From positions 124,001 through 188,000 of the IMG/VR virus record IMGVR_UViG_3300046005_000547: 64,000 bases of DNA; one strand, written 5' to 3'. The position numbers and the translations under genes were made by a program. Below the pieces are notes generated by a model, which saw only the letters and a program-made list of their open reading frames with translations, searched no databases and had not been told where the DNA came from. This document shows, piece after piece, positions 33,818 through 41,627 of this stretch; position 1 is the stretch's first letter; each line of letters begins with the position of its first letter. The DNA is from a virus.

Positions 33818-33853
33818 GTAGTTGATTGTCATTTATATAAACAATCAACTACG
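33818..33853. other. Perfect 12-bp hairpin upstream of nucleotidyltransferase
   Basis: GTAGTTGATTGT (33818-33829) and ACAATCAACTAC (33842-33853) are exact complements around a 12-base loop, 39 bases before the preferred start codon. No T tract follows, so an operator or mRNA leader structure is as likely as a terminator. Confidence 0.6.
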
Positions 33854-33881
33854 TCCATTTTAGATGGACTATACAATGAAT

Positions 33882-34076
33882 TTAAACCTTATACCACACT
33901 GGTCTTTCATATCTACCAGTGTCGGATCTATAGATGGAGATTAGATGACCATCTTCTGATATCATTCGAACAGTCTGCCCATAAGAAATGTTAAGACCAA
34001 GTTTCCATTTATCAACTAGATTTTCAGACTCTAATGCTGCATTTAATGTTTCGAAATAAGATTGTTTAATTGACAT
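33882..34076 (-). CDS. Unknown small protein
   Basis: 64 residues (MSIKQSYFETLNAALESENL ...), first gene after the promoter at 34111-34138. Contains SYGQTVRMISEDGHLISIYR, a small beta domain. No family recognised. Confidence 0.55.
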   Translation of the reverse strand: MSIKQSYFETLNAALESENLVDKWKLGLNISYGQTVRMISEDGHLISIYRSDTGRYERPVWYKV

Positions 34077-34110
34077 TTAATACTCTCCATGTGATATATA
34101 AGATGATTCT

Positions 34111-34138
34111 ATTATAATGTATTCTGGTCTAATCTAAA
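34111..34138 (-). promoter_or_regulatory. Early-type promoter
   Basis: Minus TTTAGA (34133-34138), 16-nt spacer, TATAAT (34111-34116), then AGA. A one-base variant of the TTTCGA class. Confidence 0.5.
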
Positions 34139-34212
34139 GAATTATTTTAGATGAAGTATTAATGTATATAGATGACAACCTAAGAATGACTATGTATAAT
34201 TGAATCCAATAA

Positions 34213-34246
34213 AAATCCCACTCAGATTAAATTTCTGGTGGGATTT
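34213..34246. terminator. Stem-loop terminator
   Basis: AAATCCCAC-CAGA pairs with TCTG-GTGGGATTT around 34213-34246, with one bulged T. Nearly identical to the cassette terminators. Confidence 0.85.
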
Positions 34247-34276
34247 GGATTATTCTATCTTCTTAACATGTTTAAA

Positions 34277-34316
34277 CTAAATAAAATGACAACCGCGAAG
34301 CGCGAACTTCCGTTGT
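34277..34316 (+). promoter_or_regulatory. Late element plus GC-rich hairpin before the homing endonuclease
   Basis: CTAAATAAAA (34277-34286) is late-like. It is followed at once by a hairpin closed by GACAAC/GTTGTC (34288-34316) containing CGCGAAGCGCG. It sits 25 bases before the endonuclease ATG and may limit its expression. Confidence 0.4.
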
Positions 34317-34341
34317 CTCTAATCACATCTAAAGGAATTTT

Positions 34342-35463
34342 ATGACCAGCAATAATATCTATATCGATAAAATAATCGAATTATGTTCAGATAATGAACA
34401 AACAGCAGAGTATATCTCCATCGTATCCAATGCTCGAATTCGATCATCTAATAAAAAAGAAGCAAAGGTGATTTTGGGATACACCGAAGAACACCATATA
34501 TTACCCAAATCGTTTAAGATGGGTGGAGAAACAGATAAATTAAATTACGCTTATCTATCTGCAAGAGAACATTATCGCGTCCATCAATTGTTAATAGAAA
34601 TGGGATTGAAACGTAATTTACACGAGAAGATGATTCATGCGTTTTGGTTGTTAAGTGTGTTGGACAAACACAAGTCCATATCCGAAGAAGAATATCAAGA
34701 GTTGAAGATTTTAAGAAGCAAATATCATAATTGGAAAGATCCCGAATGTATTCAAAAATGTAGAGATACGTATTTCGAGAAAACTGGATTCACCCATAAT
34801 ATGAAAGATCCAGAATGTAAAGAAAAAAGTAGAGATACACATTTTGAGAAAACTGGATATACTCATTATATGAAAGATCCCGAATGTATCCAAAAGTGTA
34901 AAGATACTCTTTTTGAAAGAACTGGATACACACATCATATGAAAGATCCAGAATGTATCCAAAAGGGTAAAGATACCAATTTTGAGAAAACTGGATACGA
35001 CAATCCTATGAAAAATCCAGAATGTAAAGAAAAGAATAAACGAGCCTTGGAAATAAAATATGCTAGACCATTAGTCTTACAGATTCTACAAGACGTAGAA
35101 AAATATAATATTATTAATCCAAGAAAAATTATGGGAATCAATGACCCTAATTGGAGACACGTCGATGATGAAAAACTGGAAGAAGGATCTATCAAGTTCT
35201 ATAAACATTTAGATGAACGTAAAATCAAGATAAAGGAATACGAATGTAGGATAAACGAGATTAGTTCCACATTTAAATCAATAGATGATAAACGATCCTT
35301 GATTTCATATATCAAAGAAATCAAGGATTTTTATAATATAACAAATTATACTGGTATAATGGAAGTGGATAGAAAGTGGAAAAGGGGTTTAAATGTGCTA
35401 GAATTACAAATTGCATTAGAAAAATTATTGAAACATACCGTTGATAAATTCTATATGAATTAG
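34342..35463 (+). CDS. HNH homing endonuclease
   Basis: 373 residues. YTEEHHILPKSFKMGG is the HNH-like His-His-Asn core. AYLSAREHYRVHQLL continues the metal finger. Residues ~131-235 hold five 23-residue repeats (MKDPECIQK ... FEKTGYTH) that resemble DNA-contacting modules of phage endonucleases. It is an invasive gene. It ends with a TAG directly in frame with a phoH fragment, suggesting it entered or replaced part of phoH. Confidence 0.8.
   Translation: MTSNNIYIDKIIELCSDNEQTAEYISIVSNARIRSSNKKEAKVILGYTEEHHILPKSFKMGGETDKLNYAYLSAREHYRVHQLLIEMGLKRNLHEKMIHAFWLLSVLDKHKSISEEEYQELKILRSKYHNWKDPECIQKCRDTYFEKTGFTHNMKDPECKEKSRDTHFEKTGYTHYMKDPECIQKCKDTLFERTGYTHHMKDPECIQKGKDTNFEKTGYDNPMKNPECKEKNKRALEIKYARPLVLQILQDVEKYNIINPRKIMGINDPNWRHVDDEKLEEGSIKFYKHLDERKIKIKEYECRINEISSTFKSIDDKRSLISYIKEIKDFYNITNYTGIMEVDRKWKRGLNVLELQIALEKLLKHTVDKFYMN
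34732..35035 (+). repeat. 69-bp coding repeats in endonuclease
   Basis: Four full copies and one diverged copy of a 69-bp unit, each starting near an AAAGATCC(C/A)GAATG and encoding KDPEC ... EKTGYTH. Confidence 0.8.
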
Positions 35464-35895
35464 ATTCACGTATATGGATTCCTTCCAGGTGAATTACATG
35501 AAAAGATTGAACCCTATTATCAACCAATCAAAGACATATTATACGCTCGATTAGGTAAGAGTCAAACAGAGTATTATATTAAGAGGAACATTATTGAATT
35601 CAGACCATTAGAATTCATGAGGGGGTCGACGTTTGATGATTGTATTATAGTTGCGGATGAATTTCAGAATACAACCAAAGAACAATGTTATATGTTCCTT
35701 TCGAGAATTGGTAATAACAGTAAGGTTATTATCACGGGAGATACCAAACAAACTGATTTAAAAGGTCAATCCGGTTTGGCTGATGCTGTATATAGATTAC
35801 GAGGAGTGAGGAGAATTGGTGTCACTGAATTTACAATTGATGATTGCGTTAGATCTGGTATCTGTAAAGATATATTGATTGCATATTCTGATTAA
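35464..35895 (+). pseudogene. phoH: PhoH C-terminal remnant
   Basis: Continuing in frame after the endonuclease TAG, 143 codons read IHVYGFLPGELHEKIEPYYQ ... EFMRGSTFDDCIIVADEFQN ... SRIGNNSKVIITGDTKQTDL. These are the middle and C-terminal parts of PhoH-type ATPases (Walker B ADEFQ, sensor TGD). The Walker A half is absent. The first ATG in frame is at 35617. Not expected to be an active ATPase. Confidence 0.8.
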
Positions 35896-35898
35896 AAC

Positions 35899-35932
35899 AA
35901 AACCGATACAGAACTTAATCTGTATCGGTTTT
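35899..35932. terminator. Bidirectional terminator
   Basis: AAAACCGATACAGA (35899-35912) pairs exactly with TCTGTATCGGTTTT (35919-35932) between convergent units. Confidence 0.92.
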
Positions 35933-35939
35933 CGATTGT

Positions 35940-36332
35940 TCAATGGTTGTAATCTAATGTTCTCAACACTTTATCAATATCCAATTCAGGATGATACGAG
36001 ATTGTTTTGATGTTGAAATATGCATCTTCAAATTTGTTTTGTTGTCTTGATTTGTATTCAGAGAATTTTATTCCATAATCATCTGTAACTTTATCTTTAT
36101 AAAATCTACTCAAGAAATCAACAAATCTGGATCTGTATAGAATTGTTTTGATTGCATTTCTATCTTCTAACAACCAAATAACAGGATTATATAAACCAGT
36201 TAATATGTTATCAACATCGCCAAAAGAATCGTAATTTCTACAATTACAGTTTACGACGATTTTACCAGAATCATATTTGTTTAATAATTCCAACAATGAA
36301 ATGTTATCATTGTATATAGTCAAATTTTCCAT
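35940..36332 (-). CDS. Unknown protein
   Basis: 130 residues (MENLTIYNDNISLLELLNKY ...), alpha/beta. Single-gene unit from the early promoter at 36367-36394 to the terminator at 35899. No family recognised. Confidence 0.6.
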   Translation of the reverse strand: MENLTIYNDNISLLELLNKYDSGKIVVNCNCRNYDSFGDVDNILTGLYNPVIWLLEDRNAIKTILYRSRFVDFLSRFYKDKVTDDYGIKFSEYKSRQQNKFEDAYFNIKTISYHPELDIDKVLRTLDYNH

Positions 36333-36366
36333 TATATCCTCTCACATTAAAAATTCATTGAAATCT

Positions 36367-36394
36367 ATTATAATGAATTTGGTTAACATCGAAA
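36367..36394 (-). promoter_or_regulatory. Early-type promoter
   Basis: Minus TTTCGA (36389-36394), 16-nt spacer, TATAAT (36367-36372), then AGATTTCA. Confidence 0.75.
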
Positions 36395-36402
36395 GAATTA
36401 TT

Positions 36403-36888
36403 TTATTTCTTCTTGAAGATAATGTAATCACCGTTTGTATGTGTTTCTACGAATCCTAATTTGCATGCTAATGTTATAGACGAACCGTTACATTTCCTGG
36501 ATGTCCAAACCTTAATGACATCAGGATATGATGAGAAGAATTGTTGACAAGCAAGATATCCTATATTTTTGTTCCTGTAATTTTCATCAACAAAAATGGC
36601 ACCAACTTTTATACATGGGATAGATTCTTTATAGAATAATTGGTCTATTCCATTTGGATTTGTATATCTTGGGAAACTCATACCAACTAATTTATCATCC
36701 ATGTAAATCAACATTATATCCAGTAGATTATCGGTGACGGATATATGATGTAAAATTTGTTTAAGATGTTTCTTGATTCTCCGAGTAGACTTAGATTTTG
36801 AACATCCAACATATCTGGCTTGTCTCATCTTGGTGTATATGTAAAGTAATTCATCTGAGTAGATGTTTGTGAATTGTATTTGTACCAT
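36403..36888 (-). CDS. GNAT-family N-acetyltransferase
   Basis: 161 residues. VGAIFVDENYRNKNIGYLAC is the acetyl-CoA pyrophosphate-binding motif A (R/Q-x-x-G-x-G/A type, here YRNKNIG), then TSRKCNGSSITLACKLGFVE as motif B. Acceptor unknown (protein or small molecule). Its gene is divergent from the structured RNA. Confidence 0.75.
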   Translation of the reverse strand: MVQIQFTNIYSDELLYIYTKMRQARYVGCSKSKSTRRIKKHLKQILHHISVTDNLLDIMLIYMDDKLVGMSFPRYTNPNGIDQLFYKESIPCIKVGAIFVDENYRNKNIGYLACQQFFSSYPDVIKVWTSRKCNGSSITLACKLGFVETHTNGDYIIFKKK

Positions 36889-36950
36889 TCCTTTGTAATC
36901 TCATGAAATTTATATTGTATATGTATTATTTACAATCATCGAGAAAACTC

Positions 36951-36979
36951 TTGACTTTTTAATTAAAATAGTTTATACT
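36951..36979 (+). promoter_or_regulatory. Consensus-like sigma70 promoter of the structured RNA
   Basis: TTGACT (36951-36956), exactly 17 bases, TATACT (36974-36979), then AGAT. Predicted start near 36986. Confidence 0.8.
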
Positions 36980-36985
36980 AGATAA

Positions 36986-37618
36986 GAACCAAAACTTTTA
37001 ACTAAATAAGATTGAACAATTAAAAACTTTGAAACGCACGAAACTCCATATAAAACGAACAAAAATATAAATAAATTTAAAAAATATAAAATTGAATACG
37101 TAGAAACATCATAAAGTAAAAATCTAGTTCCAAAGCTGAATAGAAGTCCAACGAAAGAGGTCCGTCGAATAGTTGGCACACATTGAAAGGTTCCTCCCAA
37201 ATAATTGTAAACAATTAGATAACTATTGACTTATAGGTAAGTATAGCGATGTCTACGGGGTATGCAAACGTCAAATTGTGTGATAAAAGTCTTTATTTTT
37301 AAAGACAGGATGTGGGTGACTATAAGTTTGACCACACCATTGTTGAAGTCGCTAGAATTGGCTCAACAATGCCCCGTTTGAATCGCGAGATTGTAGACAG
37401 TCGTAAAAGGAAACCGGCAAACCCTCCTTACTTTTTCAGAAGTTGACTAATTCTAGAGTGCCTTTCGGAAGAAGCACACTTTACTCTGGTAGGGTAAGAA
37501 GTGCCTTTCGGGTTGCACTCGATGCAACATCTATATACAAAAAGCGACAGATAATCTGCGTAAGCGCAGCGTCGTAGATTATTAAACGAGCGAAGCGAGT
37601 TTATGGCTTTTGCTTTTT
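36986..37618 (+). ncRNA. Large structured non-coding RNA (ROOL/GOLLD-like class by size and context)
   Basis: About 630 bases without a credible ORF, richer in G+C than the flanks. After an A-rich 5' part, many helices can be drawn. ACGGGG (37255-37260) pairs with CCCCGT (37372-37377) and can be extended by GTCTAC/GTAGAC (37251-37256/37393-37398). This encloses GTCTTTA/TAAAGAC near 37290-37309, TGTGG/CCACA (37311-37337) and CATTGTTGA/TCAACAATG (37338-37371). Further hairpins follow at 37454-37530. A branched 3' element closed by AAAAGC/GCTTTT (37540-37611) ends in T5. Giant phage RNAs such as ROOL and GOLLD have this size; class assignment is inference. Confidence 0.7.
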
Positions 37619-37752
37619 ACTAATACTCTTCCTCGATCTTCTCCGACCTCATCCGAAATTCATTAGAATCATCTTATGTTAAATGTATCGATAAAGACAT
37701 CTTAAAATCAATATACAGATTAATCTTTAAATGACACTTAACAAAAATCAAA

Positions 37753-37795
37753 AGCAATGGTTTAGATGAACAAAAAAATGTTCATCTAAACTGCT
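37753..37795. other. Perfect 13-bp hairpin with A6 loop
   Basis: GTTTAGATGAACA (37760-37772), loop A6, TGTTCATCTAAAC (37779-37791). AGCA/TGCT (37753-37756/37792-37795) extends the stem past a 3-base bulge. It stands alone in a 260-base gap between the structured RNA and the cassette array. No T tract follows. Confidence 0.75.
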
Positions 37796-37881
37796 TCGCA
37801 AGGTTTCTGTTAACATTATTATATTAAGATGACCTTTAAATGGAGAATAGAATATACATTAAAGATATTCTATATCAAATA

Positions 37882-37916
37882 AAAATCCCACTCAGAAATT
37901 TATCTGGTGGGATTTT
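37882..37916. terminator. Stem-loop terminator of cassette G transcript
   Basis: AAAATCCCAC-CAGA/TCTG-GTGGGATTTT. The minus strand continues TTATTTG. Confidence 0.85.
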
Positions 37917-38400
37917 AAGATTAATATACATTAGAATGATTCTAGTTAAATTTAACATTGATATTTGTTGTTTTAAGACAGATTCATTACATCCTGTAGA
38001 GTTTCTTGTCATATTATACAAAGATTCAATTAAGATGGATTATTGGACAAATAATGGATGTATTATAATACATTTAAAACATCCTATATGAATTTAAACA
38101 TATTAAATGAATCTCTATCGCATTCGATACATTAAATGTGTCTTAAGATGTTCTTGTTAAATTTAACATGGAAATTTGTTGATTTAAGATAGATTTATAA
38201 TATGACATAGAGTTGATTGACATATATTGTTGAAATTCCACTAGAGTGGATTATTGGACAAATTATGATGGAATTAAATGATGTTTAGAATCATATTAAA
38301 TGAAATTAATGATTTATATTATGTCTATAAAGACTCTTGAAGTAATATAATAAACTCTTAAAAACCATTAATAACTCTACCTGAAACATCGACATAGTCT

Positions 38401-38429
38401 AGTATACTGTCTTTTCTACCATTTCGAAA
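38401..38429 (-). promoter_or_regulatory. Cassette G promoter
   Basis: TTTCGA (38424-38429), N17, TATACT (38401-38406), then AGACTATGTCGATG. A 29-codon frame (MSMFQVELLMVFKSLLYYFK ...) starts at 38395 essentially without leader. The transcript would run ~510 bases to 37882. Confidence 0.65.
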
Positions 38430-38694
38430 GGAGTATTCTTATACTGTAATATACAGACTCGATATCTAGTTTATCGAATGACATCTTAAGACTCTTTTCG
38501 ATACATGATTATTACTCATTCGATGTTAATGTTTAATTCTATACAGTTATTTGTTGATTTAAGGTGGATTCATTATAACCTGTAGAGTTGATTGATGTAT
38601 ATTGGAAAGATTCCATTAAGATGGATTAACGAACAAATAATGGATGTTATCAAAGTTGTATACAATTCATAATCTGTAAATTTAAAACAATAAA

Positions 38695-38726
38695 AATCCC
38701 ACTCAGAAATTCATCTGGTGGGATTT
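38695..38726. terminator. Stem-loop terminator of cassette H
   Basis: AATCCCAC-CAGA/TCTG-GTGGGATT with T-rich minus tail, just after the 44-residue gene. Confidence 0.85.
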
Positions 38727-38730
38727 TAAA

Positions 38731-38865
38731 TTATACTCGACTCCAATAAAATGTATATCGATAATCAGAAACATCTGATGAATCATAAAGATGCCCTCTT
38801 CCGATATACCCCATTACGATTCTATCGTCGAATAATCCATAATATTGATTCTTAAACATATTCAT
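38731..38865 (-). CDS. Small unknown protein carried by cassette H (44 aa)
   Basis: MNMFKNQYYGLFDDRIVMGY ... TFYWSRV, ending five bases before the terminator. It is the only cassette in the two arrays with a convincing ordinary small gene between promoter and stem-loop. Ribosome site is weak. Function unknown. Confidence 0.5.
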   Translation of the reverse strand: MNMFKNQYYGLFDDRIVMGYIGRGHLYDSSDVSDYRYTFYWSRV

Positions 38866-38985
38866 AATAGATCTATAGAGAATGATTACTATTATTTATT
38901 CTGTAGTAATATATTAATGTCTATAAAGAATCTAAGTTAAAAACTAATAACAATAGATACATTAACTGAAACGTCGACATAGTCT

Positions 38986-39014
38986 AGCATATCCGAGTTT
39001 CTGACATTTCGAAA
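38986..39014 (-). promoter_or_regulatory. Cassette H promoter
   Basis: TTTCGA (39009-39014), N17, TATGCT (38986-38991), then AGACTATGTCGACG. Confidence 0.6.
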
Positions 39015-39276
39015 GGAGTAATTAGACTCTGTAATAATCATATTCGATATGTCTTACATCGAAAGACTATCTTAAGATGTTCTCGATACATGATTACAGT
39101 TTCGATGTTATTGTTTATTATAGACATCCATATTTGGATTTTAAGATGGATTAGAATTATGATGTAGAGTTGATTGACATATTACAAGAAGATTCCATTA
39201 AAATGGATTATTGGACAAATAAAAGATGAATTAAGAATGGTTTGAAATGTTAATTCTGTAAATTTTATCCAATAAA

Positions 39277-39308
39277 AAGCCGAATGTCCTTTTCAAGACA
39301 TTCGGCTT
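39277..39308. terminator. Terminator after recQ-like gene
   Basis: AAGCCGAATGTC (39277-39288) pairs with GACATTCGGCTT (39297-39308). The minus strand continues TTTATTGG. Confidence 0.9.
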
Positions 39309-39311
39309 CGA

Positions 39312-40523
39312 TTATCTACAATTGTCGCATTTACCACATTTCTTAAAATTAGGATGTTCATCGAAATACTTCAACAATGACACTCTTCTACATGTATATT
39401 GTTCAGCAAAACTAACCATGGCATCTAATTTATTATTTTCAATACGTTTTTGATCTGGATGGGAATTGGTTTCATTTATCCATCTTCTTAACATAGTAAC
39501 ATCTGATTGAGACCATAATAATAAAGAACTCGCACTTTGTGAACTCCTTCCACCCCTTCCCGAACTCTGATAATATTCTTCAATGGTTTTTGGTAATCCA
39601 ATGTTAATAACAAAATCGATATAAGGGTGGTCAATACCAACTCCAAATGATGCCAATGTAGCAACAATCACTTTATATTGACCGCCGATGAACTTACGTT
39701 GAATATCATTACGTTCTTCTGGTTTAAATCCAGCGTGATATGCAACTGAATTGATTCCATTATCTTGTAGATGTTGATTAATTTCTTCCGTGGATTTTCG
39801 TGACATACAATAAACGATACCATTACTTTGTCTATGATTACGTTTGATGTAATCCAATGTTTGTTTCAATTCAGAACCTTTGGATTTAGTTTTCACTTCA
39901 TAATAGATATTTGGTCTATCAAAACTTGTTACAAATACTTTATCATTTTCCATTTTCAACGTTCTTAAGATATCTGCTTTTACAGCCGAATCCGCCGTTG
40001 CTGTCATTCCCAAAATGGGAACATCAGGGAAATGTTCAGGAATTACATGTAATTTCATATAATCTTCTCTGAATGAATGACCAAATTGTGAAATAGAATG
40101 AACTTCATCAATAGTGAACAATGAAATCTTTAATGTCTTAAGAAAATTGATTGTCCCTCGTTTATTGAGGCGTTCTGGTGAGATATACAATAAATCAATT
40201 TCATTATTTTGTAATGCATATTCAATACGTTCGATTTCATTTGATTTCAATGATGAATTTAAGAACTCTGCTCTGACTCCGCGTTTCTTAAGATTATCCA
40301 CTTGGTCTTGCATCAATGATATTAAAGGGGAAATAACAATACCAACTCCATCCATAACAATAGAGGGGATCTGGAAGCATAAACTTTTGCCAGCACCGGT
40401 TGGGAATAATACTAGAGCATTCTTACCAGATACGACGTGTTCAATGACTTCTCTTTGTAATTGTCTGAAATTCAAGTAACCAAAGTTTTCTTTTAGAGTA
40501 ACTAATAATGGATCTGTTGACAT
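39312..40523 (-). CDS. RecQ-family DNA helicase
   Basis: 403 residues. Motif 0 NFRQLQREVI, Walker A FPTGAGKS (~40), ISPLISLMQDQ, DEVH box TIDEVHSISQFGHSFR, TATAD, motif V VATLASFGVGID and motif VI QSSGRGGRSSQ. The C-terminal CRRVSLLKYFDE ... CGKCDNC keeps the RecQ zinc ligands, but winged-helix and HRDC domains are missing, so it is a short RecQ. A 3'-5' helicase probably used in recombination-dependent replication. Unusual for a T4-like phage. Confidence 0.9.
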   Translation of the reverse strand: MSTDPLLVTLKENFGYLNFRQLQREVIEHVVSGKNALVLFPTGAGKSLCFQIPSIVMDGVGIVISPLISLMQDQVDNLKKRGVRAEFLNSSLKSNEIERIEYALQNNEIDLLYISPERLNKRGTINFLKTLKISLFTIDEVHSISQFGHSFREDYMKLHVIPEHFPDVPILGMTATADSAVKADILRTLKMENDKVFVTSFDRPNIYYEVKTKSKGSELKQTLDYIKRNHRQSNGIVYCMSRKSTEEINQHLQDNGINSVAYHAGFKPEERNDIQRKFIGGQYKVIVATLASFGVGIDHPYIDFVINIGLPKTIEEYYQSSGRGGRSSQSASSLLLWSQSDVTMLRRWINETNSHPDQKRIENNKLDAMVSFAEQYTCRRVSLLKYFDEHPNFKKCGKCDNCR

Positions 40524-40778
40524 TTAATACCTTATGTGTTTTAATAATTCATCTAATGAACTATCTACCATGATTTGTCTTTCGACTGAGAGTAGATATC
40601 CGTTCTGGTAATCTTTAATTTGTTTCAATTCATAATTATTTTGTATCAAATAACAATCAATTATATCAGCTCGTTGAATATCATCTGAAGATTCAACGCA
40701 AACTGCTTCATATACATTGAAAGGAAATACATCACATATGAATAATCTATCCTTCCAAATTTTAACTTGTAAAATCAT
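40524..40778 (-). CDS. Unknown small protein
   Basis: 84 residues (MILQVKIWKDRLFICDVFPF ...). Directly abuts the helicase start and overlaps the upstream gene by 4 bases. No family recognised. Confidence 0.6.
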   Translation of the reverse strand: MILQVKIWKDRLFICDVFPFNVYEAVCVESSDDIQRADIIDCYLIQNNYELKQIKDYQNGYLLSVERQIMVDSSLDELLKHIRY

Positions 40779-41533
40779 TGTATGAATCCCATTAACGATT
40801 CATACAATTCCTTTTCATGTTTGTCTGGTTTGTAATTCTTCAACAATTCAGATAATCCAGATGTTTTATCTTTTGTGGTTCTTGGTTTCCTTTCTGACAT
40901 CCCAAACATTTCCTTCATTGATGTATAATGTCTATCCGATTCAACCTTATCTTTCATGATAATATCAACGCAATACACTTTGTCGCCATACTCTTCACTA
41001 TTATACCAATTCAACTGGTAATCGGGAATCATCTCTTTGGATAATACATTAAACTCCATACATTTCTTCTTTGAATAAAATGTACATGTGAATCCAGTCA
41101 ATGTTTTCTTGTATCCTCTAACAACTTTATTGGCATTGAATCTATCTGGGCTAAAATAATCAATTAAACATTTATCATATAGAGGATCTGTTGTATCGGA
41201 TAACCATTCATACGTTTTAATGTTTATATGTTTACCAGTCGATACAAATAACGCTCTGGTGGATCCGTCTAATGAATAACCAATATCCTCAAATTTATCT
41301 AAAATGTTAATAATCTTTCTTGTGTGATATAGATAATTGCGTCTATCTTTAAAGTAGAATCTATACCAACTTGATTTAGGATACATGTCAATACAATAAT
41401 CCCTTGCTGATTTATTATACCCTTGTTCCAAATTACAATCATCAAGATATTGATTAACCAATTTCAATGATTGATATAAAACAACAGATTGCATTGGAAG
41501 ATAGTGTCTAAAATGTTCATCTATCTTATCCAT
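40775..41533 (-). CDS. Unknown protein
   Basis: 252 residues from MDKIDEHFRHYLPMQSVVLY. ATG 41533 is preferred over the in-frame GTG 41578, because GGAATATTTCT gives a ribosome site and the upstream small gene ends there. Contains CTFYSKKKCMEF and a basic C-terminal helix. No family recognised. Confidence 0.6.
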   Translation of the reverse strand: MDKIDEHFRHYLPMQSVVLYQSLKLVNQYLDDCNLEQGYNKSARDYCIDMYPKSSWYRFYFKDRRNYLYHTRKIINILDKFEDIGYSLDGSTRALFVSTGKHINIKTYEWLSDTTDPLYDKCLIDYFSPDRFNANKVVRGYKKTLTGFTCTFYSKKKCMEFNVLSKEMIPDYQLNWYNSEEYGDKVYCVDIIMKDKVESDRHYTSMKEMFGMSERKPRTTKDKTSGLSELLKNYKPDKHEKELYESLMGFIQ

Positions 41534-41627
41534 AGAAATATTCCAACAAATATCGAATGGAATTATACATAAACCCACCGAAAATAATTAAAATTGTTAA
41601 ATGTATGATAAATTCATTTGTTTTCAT
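41526..41627 (-). CDS. Tiny membrane protein (33 aa)
   Basis: MKTNEFIIHLTILIIFGGFM plus a short tail. One membrane helix. Overlaps the next gene's ATG and shares its start base with the upstream stop. Confidence 0.5.
   Translation of the reverse strand: MKTNEFIIHLTILIIFGGFMYNSIRYLLEYFYG

Larger units (their letters stand above)
37920..39260 (-). repeat. Second cassette array (two full, two partial units)
   Basis: Two partial conserved blocks (37940-38090 and 38140-38290) without promoters, then full units G (38290-38720) and H (38890-39260). Same order of motifs as the 16.1-17.8 kb array: AAGATGGATT, TGTAGAGTTGATTGA, TTCCATTAAGATGGATT, TTGGACAAATAA. Confidence 0.8.

Noticed and set aside
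36973-37200. Minus-strand 75-codon frame
   Set aside because: Antisense to the promoter and 5' part of the structured RNA; no ribosome site and odd composition.
36986-37618. Group I intron, tmRNA or RNase P RNA
   Set aside because: No conserved P3-P7 core or flanking exons of one gene, no tmRNA ends or tag frame, and no RNase P core sequences could be found.
37840-38091. Plus-strand 83-codon frame
   Set aside because: It reads through a perfect terminator stem and a cassette relic; the open frame is chance plus the relic register.
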